Shown here piece after piece: positions 25,249 to 39,262 of a stretch of DNA of 64,000 nucleotides (its first letter is position 1; the number at the start of each line of letters is the position of its first letter). This DNA is from Armillaria gallica (taxonomy: Eukaryota > Basidiomycota > Agaricomycetes > Agaricales > Physalacriaceae). The notes under the pieces were generated by a model that saw only the letters and a program-made list of their open reading frames with translations, searched no databases and was not told the origin of the DNA. The position numbers and the translations under genes were made by a program. The stretch spans positions 1,240,001 to 1,304,000 of the forward strand of contig JBANDB010000004.1 of NCBI GenBank assembly GCA_037576215.1. The letters are read 5' to 3'.

Positions 25249-26560
25249 GCTGCGCGCACCTTTGTGTCAAATTTTTACTAGTACGGACTCGGATTCAAAT
25301 TAGATTACAAAATTACAGTCCCGTAGCATCGGCTTAGCCAATTTCCTTGGAGATACAAGGAATACCACTGTAGAACAGACGTTACACGTGAATACTCAAG
25401 AGTTGATGTAGAATGGCCTCAAGAAATGCAATGTGCATGGTCGGAAAAAGGAGCAGAGACGGCATCAGGACCGATCCGGATGTTGCGGACCCCATTCTTG
25501 TTCTGTCTCGATTCCTGCCCACGGTTCGTTGTCTGTTGACTGTCCTCCTCCAAGGCTCTTCATATTTATATCGTGTTTTATCACTCAATCATCTCAAATA
25601 ATTTATGCTTCATCTGCCTCGGATTCACCGCGATTCTTTCTCGTTTCGACCAACATTTCGGCACATTCAAGTCCTACATTCTTTCATGGATGGATGTACG
25701 TGGTAGTTTTTCAAGTTCAGGCCTTGATTGCAATATCAATATCTCTCAGGACGTCCAATGTGTACAGAACCCGTGTACATTTTTGACATTCCTTTCATAT
25801 CTACAGTCTTAATTACCTATCTCAAACCAAGTTCGTCATCAAGCTCTTGGGAGATACCTTGTATGCGTGCAGTCTGTTGCGCCAGCAGGCTAGAACCCAG
25901 TTCGAGGCTTCAATAAGACGCTTATGTTTCGAGGGAGGCGATCTCATCGCTGTTTATGCACAGTTTTCCATTGGTTTTTCGAATGTTTTTCTATTTTCTA
26001 AGTTCTTCTCGCAGGAGAACAAAAGGTTTCAACATGATGGGAATAAGACACCATCTACGTATATGGATCATGAGGGGCCGTAGCATTGTAGTGGCAATGA
26101 AGGTAATTATCTTATTCGCAGGTGAGTCATACCACCCAGACGTTGTCTTTCTTTCTGATTGTTATCCGTGAAGACGAACGGACCGCTTCCGCAAGACCTT
26201 CATGCAGATTCCTTTCGTTCAATGTATCTGTGCGAGAGGATTGGTATATGCAGGTGTTCACAAGCACATTGGGGAGATTTATGGGACGCTTCGAGCATTT
26301 AGGATGCCCTAAGCTCTCGAAGTTCTGACCATTTATTGTGAGTACCATCGTTTCTTTGAGTGACGTTGACCATATTGAGTTCCTATATATTCTCAATAAT
26401 TAGTTTCTTTGACTAAGTATCATGAAGACAAAAGACCGTGCATCATTCTCATTGCCAAAGCCTTGTACTTACCTCAAGCAAGTTAATATTTCATTCCTGG
26501 TACTGAAGCTTTCCAAACCTCAATTGACTTGCAGATCAATAGCACAAATTATACTTCTGA
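25249..26560. other. Downstream of HET2: strongly decayed R3-like sequence
   Basis: The TTCTTTCATGGATGGATGTACGTGG tract near 25680 and its surroundings resemble the R3 segment near 19470 and 34980 at low identity. Frames of up to 117 codons overlap one another and show no domain. No gene is called. Confidence 0.35.
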
Positions 26561-28230
26561 AAATCAAACCGGTTTGCAGGAAATTGATTCCTAGCTCTAA
26601 ATTCTCATGTTACATGCTGAGATGCTATCTTCGCTCCGAGTGAATGGATGTCGTCGCTTCATCCGCCACTCAATGTTCCAAAAATATCAAGGATCTCACG
26701 TACACGCGTACATGACGCCAAGCCTTCGGAAATGCACCCATCCCGGAACAAACCATCCTGGTGTGCCGGTGTGAGTCACCTCGTTATATGTGACTAATAG
26801 CCCCGTCTCTCGGAAGTCACCATGGCGAAAGATGACCTGCATAATATACTTGCCCTTTGTCGCAAGCAATGGTGGATCCGTCTTTGTTTAGAGGCCCATT
26901 GGTATATCAGCCCATAGAACAATCAGGTGTGCCGACTCTAAACGGACGAATAAATGTGATGACATCCGAACCATGTATATCACCGGGTCAGCAGGATGAA
27001 CAAAAGAAGTCAGTCGAGGGAACAGACTTATCAAAGGGAACATACTTAACCAGGGAATTCTCATCGATATCTTGTTACCCAGAGACAGCTTCCGCCTTCT
27101 TTCATGTAGGGTAGCGACCCACCACAGTGGTAAGGACAGCGATCTTGTTTAGAAAGGGTGTATCTTTCGACACTGAGTGTCTGCAAGAGATAATAACGAT
27201 GCGATTGATATGACGGAGGAGTACTCACGAATTTCCGCTTGGCCAGCTCCGTACCGTGTCAATGCTACCACAAAATCACCTCTCTCTTACCAACAGCGAA
27301 AATCTTAAGCTAGCGTTTGGCGCTAGCCTTGCGAAGGAGACACCGAGCTTCCAGGAAATAGTTAAGGCTAAGGTCGTAGATATCAGGAAGAGTCCCTACG
27401 GAGAAGTCTAATCAAGCAACCACCTAGTATGTTGTCGTCCACAAATCTACGGCATTATCTACTGAATGCGTGAGGCGGAGTGTCATTAGAAAATGCAAAA
27501 GTAGCGAATCACGAGGACTATTTGAAGATTCAATTGGCTGGTCCCGGTCTTGACGGAATCACTCACCTGTGTAGATCAGTGAGCGTATCGTGAAAGGCTG
27601 ATCAGTCTAGTTCAGTACCCGTCAATGCGCCGTCCTGGCTTGTTGATAGATTCGTGTAAGACGTAAGACCCTGAGGTGCGAAGTACGCGATACTCCAGAT
27701 GTTATGGCAGTAGATGGTAGACACGCCGTCGTCGCTGAAGATATCAACGATTGTCACCTCACCGAAGTGGCTGGGCACAGCTGAGCGGAGGCATGAGCTC
27801 CAATGACCTCGGTGCCGCCTGCGACAGTACGAGGATAGTGTAGCGGGATGGAAAGAGAACGGTTGAGATTTTGTAATGTCGGAAATTTTGGACACGAAAA
27901 GACGAGTGGATTCAGTAACGGTGGGAAACAGGGTAGCATCTGGGTTAGGGAATCTTCGTGTGCAGACTATAATATAATCGAATGCATGAGGTTAAGCAGG
28001 AATTAGGCGTACGTCCGCTGCACCATGGCCCAGTAATGCAACCCTCCTGCCAGTAACATCTTGCGCGAAGACGGTATGCCCATCGGGGAGTCCCAGAAAC
28101 ACGACTTTGCATCACGATAAGGCTGGTCGTCTTGATATCTAGCGGAGATTAGCATAACTGAGGAAAGACACGAATAATGGTACATACTTTCCAGACACCT
28201 CGCAGAGACGACGATGGACTCAATCGAATG
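26560..28230 (-). pseudogene. Decayed protein-kinase-like gene (block K, copy 2)
   Basis: This is the paralogue of 16360-18430. The minus strand retains the segment equivalent to the 28060 N-lobe-like piece (LPDGHTVFAQDV), an activation-loop-like piece near 27700 (HNIWSIAYFAPQGL, resembling the W-x-A-P-E region) and a region matching 16480-16600. It lacks about 200 bp that carry the catalytic-loop-like piece in copy 1. Stops and frame changes are frequent. I read it as non-functional; kinase ancestry is tentative. Confidence 0.38.
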
Positions 28231-31200
28231 GTGAGCCGTTTTTTTCCAGCGTGATTTCGGACTAAATGCGTGTCAGTAGTGTTTGAGAAATCGATCAATG
28301 AAGCTCGATTAAAGTTTGGAACTGAATGAAACTCACAGAGTGTATTTTGAGTATAAACAATCAGCAACGGCCCTCCTGCCTATGTTATTCACTATGGCAA
28401 TGCGAAAGGTAAATGTGACAGATCTGTGAAATGTGTCGATGGTATCGAATATGCTATCAATAGGGGATTCGACATGGATATAAAGGTTTGTGAACGGGCC
28501 AATAGCAGGGCTGTGGTGTCGAGATTGGGTGATGGGGGCTTCCTGTTCACGACTGCGATGTAGGTCCTGTGCGATGGGGTCGAGCGACGTGTTGGTAAGT
28601 AAACCCTCAGCTCGGCTAGAGAAGACAAAGAGCAAGATGCACATTGACTGTTGTCATAAATTCTATCTCTCCTGACCGCAGCTGCGAGTTTTTGTCACTG
28701 TAAGACCAGATTACGCTCGCTGTTTCCTTCCAGCTCGCCATTTCTCAAGGGGAATCACATCCAGCTGAACAAAAAAGATTTAGCGAGACGCCAGAATTTG
28801 GTTGAGGGAGACAGAGGTAGAAGATACCATAAGTGCTTACCTTGGCGCGTTCCTGTGCTAGCTCATTGTGTCCCTCGGTCTTTCAATAAAAATATGCTTG
28901 CAGCTAAATGCGATGGCTAGCATCTTATTTCAAGTTCAAAGAGTATAGACCTCGAAGGGAATCACATACAAAGTTATGAAAAGCCCTTCGATCGTCCATA
29001 TGTCCATCTTCGATGTCCCACAATCCGCTCATGAGACACGGCAGAATATGAAGTAGCCATGGTCAGAACTAATCCAAAAGGCGAGAACCAAACAACGTAA
29101 CACGTCTCGAAAGTGACAAAACACTGTAAGACTGGCGTCCGTAGGCCAGAGTATCAAGGTCATTCGAAAGACAGAGCAAGGAGCTACCACAGCTTTAGCA
29201 GCAAAGATCCTAGCAGTAGAATGTGAGTAGCAGGCTGCACGTCAGATGGAGATCTTGAGGCGGAGAGTCGCGTCGAAGAAGCACTTAATAAACAACTGGG
29301 AGCATCAGGGAAGAGACGCTTCGGCTACTTCGGTCCGGATGGTGTTTACCGGTTCCGATAATGCCGTTCAATTGTCCGCGACACTCTCTTCTCTCCTTCC
29401 ACCACCACCGTCCTGTTGTCGCTTCTGCTCTTTCAAAGTTTTTTTAAAACTTATTCTCTCCTGCCGTCACCTCGTGTCCTCAGTTTCTCTTCCCGATCAT
29501 TTCGGGATGATCCTTCCAAGTACGGCACACGTTTTTCAGTATTCAGCCAACGTTGACAGGCACCATTTTTTAGGATTCGCGGTCTCTGGCAAAATACTAA
29601 TCCATGAACCTTCGATGGCCCCCGTTTCTTCCAAAAATTGACGAGAACGATATTGCGCTGCTCTTACCGAGCTCGCCGCCAAGGATATTCGGCACTCGTC
29701 ACCTGTCAGCGATCTGCTACCCAGGCTGGATATCGATTTAGGAGCAGATAGCATCGACAATGGTGCTCGTAGGCGCCTGTGGTCAATTTTATGCGTGGTT
29801 CAATTGCATCTCGTGTCGCACCATCGCTCATGACCTTTAACAGAAGAAAGGCATATACCAACATGCAGAGTCGTATCTAGAATGATCAAGATCTGACGAG
29901 TCTTCACGCGTCACAACAGGTAAGGCATCGTTGTTCTCTGAGTATCTTTCTCACGCTGACATCCTTGGTCGTCTGTGAAGACGATCTAGAAAACGACCAG
30001 TTTAGGATTTAGTCTTTTTTTGTCGTCAAAAAGAAACCACGACCAGGAAATGCAAGACGAGTATTACCCGCGGAAGAATACCCATCATCGTTTGAACTGT
30101 GTGGGGGAGTCGCTTGAACGTCTGAACGGGCCGGTGTTGCATGGTTTTTACGTGGCGCTAAACAGAGGAAGTTCCGATTTTCAATCTGGTGCGTTCCATC
30201 TCGCATTCTTTCCCGTTTAAATTTAGCTCATGGCTTCCTTACAGGTGCCATCAAATTTCTTCTGCGACCTAGGCTGAATTTCCCATCCAATCTTACATCC
30301 CATCGATCTGTATAACCAACGTTGCATTCAGTGCACGTCTTCATTCGCAAAAAGTCTTCACCGAATCTCGTGTTCATTCCGATTCCTCCTTCTATCGCAA
30401 GTGTTTGGGCATCGGCACCGCAATGCCTTGCCGACGACCGCCGTCGCACTTCATGGCCCCTGTCAAAGACTTGAATGTCACGACTTCCTACATCTTTATT
30501 GACGTCAGCCAGTCCACTTTCCAAGGAGAGCCCTGTCGTTTGCCATCGATTGTTCCTATGGGTTATGTCCTTTCCCCTTGCCGCGGGTCTATCATCGAAT
30601 CTCCCTTGACTCTGTGCGCATACATGAGGCCGAACTTCTGCGTGGACTGCGCTTGTTCTGCCAGATCTTTTCAGGGTGTCTTTTCTACAACAATCACAAT
30701 ATCGGGGACCTTCTCAGCCACCGATGACAAGCTCACCGCGAAGAAGAGAGGTCGCATCATCGACACTTGGACTTCTCGGGTGGTCCGTCTGTAGCATCGA
30801 ATCAATCTAGAGGGATCGGTTTTGCGCCTCGGGCTGTTCCTATCGTGCGTCCTGTCCAGCACATCTTTCTATATCGCGCTAATTGCCCTTTTTCACTACA
30901 GACGTCCTCTGCAAACTTGCTTCAGTTTACACGATTTATAGTCGGCTTTCATAACACCCCCTGCGCGCTCCAAACACAGCAGCATATATTCTCATCTGTC
31001 TGATATATCTTCCTGTTCTGGCATCGTGGTCTCCTCTAACCTTTCGAGCAATGATGCATTAATGTCGCGTCATAGATTCATCACCGACACCGCCGAATAC
31101 CTTACCATACCTGCTACCTCCGACCCCGGCTTCTTCTCTTAGAACATAATCCGCACATTGGCTACTAGCGATAAAGGTTGCTCCCATGTATCATTTCCAT

Positions 31201-31378
31201 CCTTGAACCATACGGCCACCAGGTCACACACATGCTCTCGCATACACACGCTGTCGATACTTGACATCCAGTCTTGGTCTGATGGGGAAATGCTGTCCAT
31301 CAATACGATTGATGTGTGAGTTGATGAGCAAGCAAGATTTGGTTCTGCTATCGTCGATGATATTCTGCGGAAGCGCAA
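28230..31378. repeat. Segmental duplication block R1, copy B
   Basis: This is collinear with 180-3313 and, over its middle, with 53225-55560. It preserves the empty site for the 3.0-kb insertion at about 31370-31378. A plus-strand 129-codon frame at 30405-30794 partly corresponds to the 158-codon frame at 2130-2606 (shared KDLNVTTSYIFIDVSQSTF) but copy C is broken. It may be a remnant of a former exon. Confidence 0.75.
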
Positions 31379-33480
31379 GAGGGTTGGCAAGGGTCGATCA
31401 AAGCTGCAGAAGACGATATTGATGTGGATATTTGACGCGCGACGAACTTCCACGCCTTCCACGCCATCTGTGGCCGTACAGCCCGCAACTATATTCCCCC
31501 TTATCTTGTACTATCGAAGAGAATCAGGGCCCAGCCATACGTTGAGGGCTGAGGCAGCGAGATGCCTGAGGCTACGGTATCGGAATTGTGATTTCGAGTG
31601 GTCGTTTCATTCTTTAAATTAATGTATAATCTTCCACGGAACACTGCAGAGTGACTTGGACGTGAGATCATTTAATTTCTTTCCTTTTTACTATCGTTCC
31701 CTTGTATATCTGTGTACGAGAGAGAGCTTCAATACCTCTGCGTTGAGTGCGCATGAGCGGGAGGTAAATCTGGGTCGGCGTTACATACCATTCATCCTAG
31801 TTACTTACGTGTTCATAGACATTGAAGAAGATCGTCTCGTCCTATATAAGCAGCTGTGCCATGTGAAGTCGCACAGAACCTGACCTTTTGAACCGTTATA
31901 GATGCAGCGATAGAAAATTTGAAGCTAACCTGTAATCTGTCTATACCTGATGTCTCGAACTTGCCAAGAACTCACAGGTGTAAGCAACCTTTGCCGGTAC
32001 CCGTTCTTCCTTGTAGACGCAACTACACAAGACTTGCATCTGAGAACCTGAAGCAGAATACGGACGTGATTTCTCAAGTCACCAACCGGCTGTTAGTGAA
32101 ATGCAGGACGTCGTGGTAGTCTCTGTAAAGGTGTATATTAATGGACACCCATAGAGAATAAGCTTCTAGCTTATGCAGAACAAAGCCTATTTCCGCCTAG
32201 AAATGTCGCGCGGACATGACCCCGGCTTCCTATTCCAAGATGTAAGTCATGGGGAACATACGAAACCATGGCATGACCTCAAAACCTTAAATACCTCGAG
32301 ACATCGTTTTCATTCTGATACCTCGCCATCACGGTTCGTACAAACACCCTTGCTGACTTTCCTCACTGGAGCATCTATAACTGTTCCTTCTCCATCAATG
32401 TATGTTCATTAAAATGATGGCACCAGGCAAACGCAAGAACAAAACAAGCACAGCAGGATCGACGCTACTACGTCGAGCAACGAACATTGAAAATTAGAGA
32501 ACTTAATCATCGATGATCATGGTGTATTCTCGGTTGTAGTTGTCTTCGAAAAGCATCAAAAAGATCCGTCAGGACGCCTTGACATGCGAAGTCTCGTCTA
32601 CATGTATGCGCATGAGCAAGACAAGATAACGGTTGGTGGACCCTGGGGAGGACATAACCCATAGTACTCGCAAAAGACGATGCTCGTCCTTGGAAAGTGG
32701 ACTGAGCGAAGTCGAGGCGGGCGTAGGAAGTAGGGATATGATGGTCCAGTCCTTGCCGGTGGCCATGATGTAAAGTGTGATGACGGAGGCAAATTCGAAG
32801 CGAGACGGTAGAAATGGCCAAACGTTGATTTAGTAAGAGACTGGTACGAGCGTAGGGATACGGTGAAGACTTGTCGCAGACGCCGACATGGACCGAACAT
32901 TAGTGATACAAATCGATGAGATAGTAAAGTGAAAGGGAATTTCAAGGTGGATCGCAAAAGGGTCTTCTAGACCGTTCATTTATCATTGGAATGGGCTGAA
33001 GAGACCTGGCAGCATCTGTAAGAAAGAAACGATCTCAATAGAATACAGAAAGACCGATAAATAGGACGCACGATTAACCGGTTAGATAACAGGAATATCT
33101 TCGGCTGAGCGTATGCCACGTAAGAATGGCCATCATAGATGAATAGCCGCTCGCTGAGCATCCACCGCTGCTGCTGCTTGTCCGCAAAATGAGCCAAATT
33201 CCATATCATCTTTACTGACACGCAGACAGTCAGCAGGAGAAATAGACTCAGAGAACAAGAATACCTTATTGGCACCCGTGGTGAGAAAGCACTCGCTCAT
33301 GAAAGGCGTCCAAGTCTTTCTTCTACTGAAGCTAATAAGCTACGGCTTTCCAGAAGATGGGAATGAGAGACTGAAAAAATAGATCACAGCGGCTATAAGC
33401 ACCACATCGATGACATGTACCTGTTGCTCCTCGTACGTCCTCCTAAACTGTCATCGAGTCATTACTGATCTGGCTAGCAG
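31379..33480. repeat. Segmental duplication block R2, copy B
   Basis: This is collinear with 6334-9120 but lacks about 750 bp of copy A. The part 32510-32900 is the reverse complement of the R1 core at about 30480-30900, so R1 and R2 form a diverged inverted repeat about 2 kb apart. Minus-strand frames of 104 and 119 codons (32507-32821 and 32598-32957) overlap and are not conserved. Confidence 0.68.
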
Positions 33481-36400
33481 GAGGACAACGACTGTTGAGA
33501 GTGGTATACAGTCAGCTAAAGCCATCGAGCTAGGGGCTCACGTACTGGCTTCTCACTAAGCAGAGTCTGGTAGAGGAAAGGGCACGAAGCGGCAGAATTC
33601 AAGACAGCGATACGCTGCTTTCAAGATGATATTGCAGCAGCTGGAGATCCGATTAGAGGGCTTTGTGGAAATACGATATGCAGAAGAAGTGTGACGTACA
33701 AAGCTTCATACTTACCACGTTACTTCCATCGCTAAATGTCTGGTCTCCGATAATAATTCTCTACACACACACACTTTGCTTATCGACATACCTGTTGCAA
33801 TACTGAGAAAGTACGTGTTTGAAACACAAGTCCAGCGAAAGAGAGGTCGCTGGAAGGCTGTAGCAGTCAGTCAGATTTCTTTTTCGTGCTTGGCCGTTAA
33901 TGACGGCCAGAAACTGGTGAAGACGGAGCGGCCACTTCGGCAGATCTCGTCATCAAGTTCGCATCATGACGTCATGACTGCTGCCTTCTACGTTCTCCTT
34001 GCATTTTCCTTTCCCTGACTTCTCGTTCTTTCCGGGCGGCACAGTGCTAGGGAAAAATCAGAGCACCTATGCGATTCTCCATGGCACAGTCAATTATCCG
34101 GCAGCCTATGCCATTCTCCTGCCTCCATCCGTCCGTGCCAATGTCTGTCACACCTGCCATCATCCTTGGTTCGTTGTCTGCTGCAATCTCGTCGATGTTA
34201 CCTTGGGTTCACTCGTATCTCCTCATCACGTCTCCAATAGTCCTCCTGCACTTGCTTCTGTCGTGGTTCTTTTCTTTGTGTGCGAAGATTTTGAATCGTA
34301 GGATCGTTCTTTTTCATGGATAGATGTATGTGGATTCTATTTAATTCCTTGTCTTCATACTGAACATAGCCATCTCTCAGGATATCCAAATTTGAAGACA
34401 GTCAGCGTGTTTTTCGTGTCCATTACGCTCTGGATCTCCTGATGACGGAATCGGTGGATTTCATGCAATTTGTTTTTGACCTTGTTCTCATACCCATATC
34501 TACTTAGCTAGTCTCATAGTTACTAATTCGGTCTGTCAGGAGTTTACTCCTAGCTTTAGTTAGCGTTGAGGCTCTTCAATTGTAACATTGTGACTAGTAT
34601 GTATTTGGTGAACTCCCAAGACGTCTCTAATAAGGCGGAGCGGCGACCTCGGCAGGTCGCGGCATCAAGTTTGGGTCATGACATCAAAACTCCCGCCTCT
34701 CGTGTTCTCCTTTCACTCCGGCCATACAGTGCTAGGGAAAATAGAGCACCTATGCTATATTCGCTGTAGTGCAGTCAATTTTACAGCAGCCGATTCCGTT
34801 CTACCGCCTCATTCCATCAATCTCCGTCGACCCTGCTGTGGTTCGTCGTCGATGTTATCTTGCTTTTCTTCGTATCTCTCTATCACATCTCAAATAGGTC
34901 AGCTGCGTTGACTGCTCTCTTGGTTTGTTTCGCTATGTACGAAGATTTTGAATTGTAGGATCGTTTTTTTTCGTGGATAGATGTACGTGGAGACTATTTT
35001 TATTCCTGGTCTTCATACAGAAAATATCCATCTCTCAGGACAGATTCTGAAGACCGCCTGCGCGCTTCTCGGGTCACTTACGCTTATAGCCTTCTCGTTT
35101 CGTGCTATCAATAATATTCCGGATATGCGCAACGACGACTCACGATGGAATACTCCGTTCTGTTGCTGAATAGAGGATCGACGACCCGTCATGTTTCTAC
35201 AGACATAGGCATGCGGCTCTCTCTTGATGATTTCTGACGATTTTTGACGGTTTCTTGGGTGATCAGTACTGTAGTCCTCAAAGAAGGTTTATGAATTCGA
35301 CGAGCTGGATCGAGCGGCGAGTGGTTTATCCAACGACTTTGCCAGGGACCACGTGCTATCGACGACGGGGACTTCAAACTCTGCGCAGCTGCGGCGCATA
35401 TGAGAGCCTCATAGCGAACTATGCATGATTGAAGGAAGAATACTTAATGGCATTGCTCTGATGGATGCGACTCCATTGGTCAGTGTTTTTCTTTTTTCTT
35501 GTGCGGCTCCAGCTCACAGGAGAGCAGACCTTCATCGGGATTGGGAAAAACTTCAGTTTGATGGACGGGTCTACATGCGCATAGTGACCTACATCCTTTC
35601 CTCTTTGGCCATTCATTGACCGGTCGACGTTCAGCGTTATGTTCAGGCGTCAAGCCTTACCTCTTTCTGGCTTCACCTATTGTCGCCATGATGCACGCGG
35701 TCTGTCTTCACTCCACACCCCATCGCAACAGGACTCCAAGCTTCTTTCAGAAACTCTTCTCCCTCTCAGGCTCGTGAATGGTTCTCTACCGTAATGGATA
35801 CGCATCGGAGGAAGGTTTTCCATGTGCCTTTTGCTTTGGCATCATTGTCAGCTCATTCAATCCCCTAGCCAGGATTTCAGCGTATGTTGCTAATTCTTAT
35901 TCCGATTTCATACATACTAAACCTTCCTTGACAGACCGTCCTTCCTGACTGTCGTCGGCCTCAGAAATGTCGGTTTGTTACTCCAGCTATGCCTCTACTC
36001 TACGCTTGAACTACGATCCAATGACCTAATGTCATTTGAGTGCACTGAGCCTCGAGTTGGGGCGACTACTGACTCACCCGTCGATATATGCAACCCCGTC
36101 CCTTCTCTCGTCTCATCTGCCCTGTCAGATATCATCCTTAATCAGAGTGATCTGGAGGTCGCTCGCGTGCGATCAGAGTCGCAGGTAGCCAGGATTGGAC
36201 CTGTTTATTCTCTCGTGATGGACATCTTCTACTTATCCAGAAGCTTCATTAAATGCTCTGGTTGGCGGTTCAATCTATTGTTGGCCTCGGTTCGTACTCT
36301 GTTACTTCTTGTTTTCTCAAGATAAGGCAACTCAATTTCGATTTCCCAATAGGAAGATGAAGTGCCTGTACCGTGACTTAACTAGCGTGCGCTTCTGCTT

Positions 36401-36620
36401 TGATCTATCTCTAGAGGTGTGTCCTTCTTGCTTTCTTTCATCAATGATGGTGACGTATTGTTATCTCTACAGGAACCATCTGAAGTTGCAGCGCCTCTTT
36501 CAGCGGGTGAAGTCAAACTGTTGCTGACGCATCCTCTAGTCCTCGGCGATCAGCCCATGCATATCACTATATCTGCAAACACGAGCCACCTAACAAAGAC
36601 CAAACAACAACCTGCCGCCG
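33480..36620. repeat. Segmental duplication block R3, copy B
   Basis: This aligns with 18650-21480 and 44750-46500. It contains an extra internal repetition: the GTGCTAGGGAAA promoter-like tract appears near 34050 and again near 34735. It holds the empty site of solo LTR 2 at about 36010. No intact gene is recognised. Confidence 0.7.
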
Positions 36621-36980
36621 AATGAGAAGACAAGTATCGGGGAGTCAGGGCATGGATTGCGAGGCAGAGGACGTCAAGTATGCGCCGGACAGTTGGACCA
36701 TATTGGTGGGACTCTCAGGAGGTCTTGGCGCGCGCTTGGATGCGCCCGGGAGTGCTGCGGTTTCGGGTTGTCATACATTGCGATGAGGCCCGCCAAGCAC
36801 TTTACATCCGCTATTTTTTTCTTCCTGCCACGACGACAAGGCACCTCAATTCTTTGTCCAGTGAACCTACAGCTTTGGTGACCAATACAAGTCACATCCC
36901 AGAGTATCTGCAATAGTACGTACCACTTTGTAATTGTTCATCTTTGTGTTCTCATGTCACTTAAGACAGGATACTTTGGT
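36621..36980. promoter_or_regulatory. Upstream region of HET3
   Basis: This is non-repeat sequence leading to the HET3 start. A TTCCTGCCACGACGACAAGG tract near 36823 resembles the sequence about 150 bp upstream of HET1. Two overlapping frames of 74-78 codons are present and unsupported. The promoter role is inferred from position only. Confidence 0.3.
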
Positions 36981-38784
36981 ATGGATGGGGGAACATGGTA
37001 CGAACATTATGCATGGACAGATGTGCATTGCTTAAACGGGTCTGAACATGTAAGCATATAATAACACAAACTTTCAAGTAGAAGATAACGTACTGAAGTA
37101 CAAAAAGATGCGTTTCAAGTATGCGAGGCTCTCCGAGGTCACCCTCTCCGCCTCCATCGAGACTGGTCAACGAGAAGTATCCATTCCAGTGCTGAAGCAA
37201 CGGTCCTACACTGGTAGACGGCCCGTTATATCCTCGTCTGTCGCCGCCATTCCCTGTGCCAATCTCGGTGTCGTTGGGCTCTTGGAGAAGCTGAATACCA
37301 TCCTCAGCACATCTCACACTCTGAAAATTCATTCCCTATCCTCACTCCTTAAAGCCTACATCATCAAAGACTACGACTTCGGCACAGTCTATGGTCATCT
37401 CCGCCCGTTTTGGTACAATGACTTGACAGACATCGAAGACGAGCTCCAAAGACGGGAAGCGTGGGACTGGAAGATGAGGCAAGATGTACTCATAAATGAT
37501 AGGATTGTCAATCACCAAGTGCCTCCCCGACGCGTCTGGGATCTGTACAGCAATCGGGTAGTGCCATGGTGGGCTGTACGTCAATGGCCATGGGTGATAT
37601 CACACGCATGGATGAAAGAAGAGGATCGCACCCAGGTGCTGACACCCACCAACGGATTTGAATGGCCCGTGCCTATGCCGAAGGATGCTAATCTTGACCT
37701 CATACGTATCGAGATGCTCAACCTGGGTGCAGAGTACGTGTGGTTGGATGTTCTCTGTCTGAGACAGGAACACGGGCGGAACGAAGGTCTTCGTTCAGAG
37801 GAGTGGAAACTTGATGTGCCCACTATTGGAGGAGTGTATAGAATGGCATATTGTAACCGGTCGGTGTGCTACATCAGCGGGCTTGGGCGTCCTTTTGGTT
37901 TGAAAACAGCTGACTTCGAGAGTAAGACATGCTGGTTCAGCCGGGCGTGGACGCTACAGGAAACGCAACGTCGTATGATTATTGGTGGGGATACTGGTGA
38001 TGACAGATTTATGGAAAAGGGAATGCGAACAAGGATTATGAATCAACTGTCCTTACTGGAGGAGGGTGTTGGTGTCGGGGGCATGCAAACACATGTGTTT
38101 AAAGTCTTGTCAGAGATGCAGAAGCGGGTGTCAACAAATCCTGTGGACAGAGTTGCAGGGTTGTCTTATCTTCTATGGACGGATGAATTACCGGCATACC
38201 ACGCGGCGCAGTCTGCAGAGGATGCGTGGACAGCACTGGTCGACGAGATGGATGTAACATATAGGGGAGGAATTTTCTTCCTATATCCTAAACCCGGGAG
38301 CGGAAACAGGTCTTGGCAACCGTCATGGAAGCAAGTGATGACTGAGGTTCTGCCACCGCACCCTAGTGGCTTTTGTTGTGGCTGGAATGGCTTCGTTCAG
38401 CGTAGGAAGGAGAACGATACCGACTATTGTCGTGGTCCGTTTATCGAATCCGGTTATGTGCGGGGATTGGCCGAAGAGTCACCAGAGGGGAATCGCCGAC
38501 AGGGAGAGTTGGTCGTCGAAGATAACACCCACGTGAAGCACACATTCGAGATCGTTGCTGACCACCAATACCCAATACCGGAGGGCTGGTATGCCCTGCT
38601 AGGCAGTGACCCATTTCGTATCGAGCTCCGGGAGATTTTCCAAGGGCAATGCTGGGTTATCGGGAACAGATGTCCAGGGCAGATGTTCAAGAAAGTGTCG
38701 GTATTCCAAATTACCAACAAGGTGGATGTGAAGAGACTGCACGATCTACATATTGCCACAAAGGCTGAGACCATTCTTGCCTGA
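36981..38784 (+). CDS. HET-domain protein 3, about 581 aa, two exons
   Basis: Exon 1 is 36981-37049 (23 codons, beginning MDGGTWYEHYAWTDV), the intron is 37050-37107 (58 nt, GTAAGC...AAAAG, phase 0) and exon 2 is 37108-38784. The N-terminal conserved region (residues about 30-180) includes SEVTLSA, SYTGRRPVI, YDFGTVYGHLRPFWY and RRVWDLYSNRVVPWW. The HET domain starts near residue 183: WVISHAWM, VWLDVLCLRQ at about 234-243, RAWTLQE at about 302-308 and STNPVDRVAGL at about 365-375. A conserved tail (GELVVED, DHQYPIPEGWYALLGS, LA end) follows. It is the longest copy, with a small insertion (GVGVGGMQ) after the domain core. Confidence 0.87.
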
Positions 38785-38936
38785 GTTACGCGAACCTTTG
38801 TGATGGCTTTGTATCGTGCAGATTCAATAATTGTCATGACCCCGTACCATGAATAGTCTCTTCGAGTTTAAACCCTGTTGTTCAATACTTGCTATGAAGT
38901 TCGGATGAATCTGAGGCAAAAAGAATACGTAACACT

Positions 38937-39085
38937 TAGAATATGGACGACGCGAAGAAAAGACAGTAACTGAGAACTATGCGCTTCTGGGTTTCTAGAC
39001 TAGAGACCAATTAGAAGATAGGCGACGCGAAGAAATGCAACTGACTGAGAACTATGCGTGTCTGAGTTTCTGAGATATCTACCTT
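38937..39085. repeat. 75-bp tandem duplication
   Basis: Two units with GACGCGAAG near 38949 and 39024 share AACTGAGAACTATGCG and a TTTCT end. The same two-unit structure with the same 75-bp period occurs near 56955-57105, so the tandem step predates the R4 duplication. Confidence 0.6.
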
Positions 39086-39262
39086 TGTTCGTCCAGGCTT
39101 TTATAATTTGCCTTGCTATAGAATCAAACAAGACAGAACGGCGCTTGCCAAACCCTGGTAAACGGGATATAGTATTAGAACCACAGTGATGTAAAGTCGA
39201 CCGCCTGGGAATGATACCTAATTCTATCAGTTGGTCTCCCTGTCCCTATCAAGCGGCTGCAC

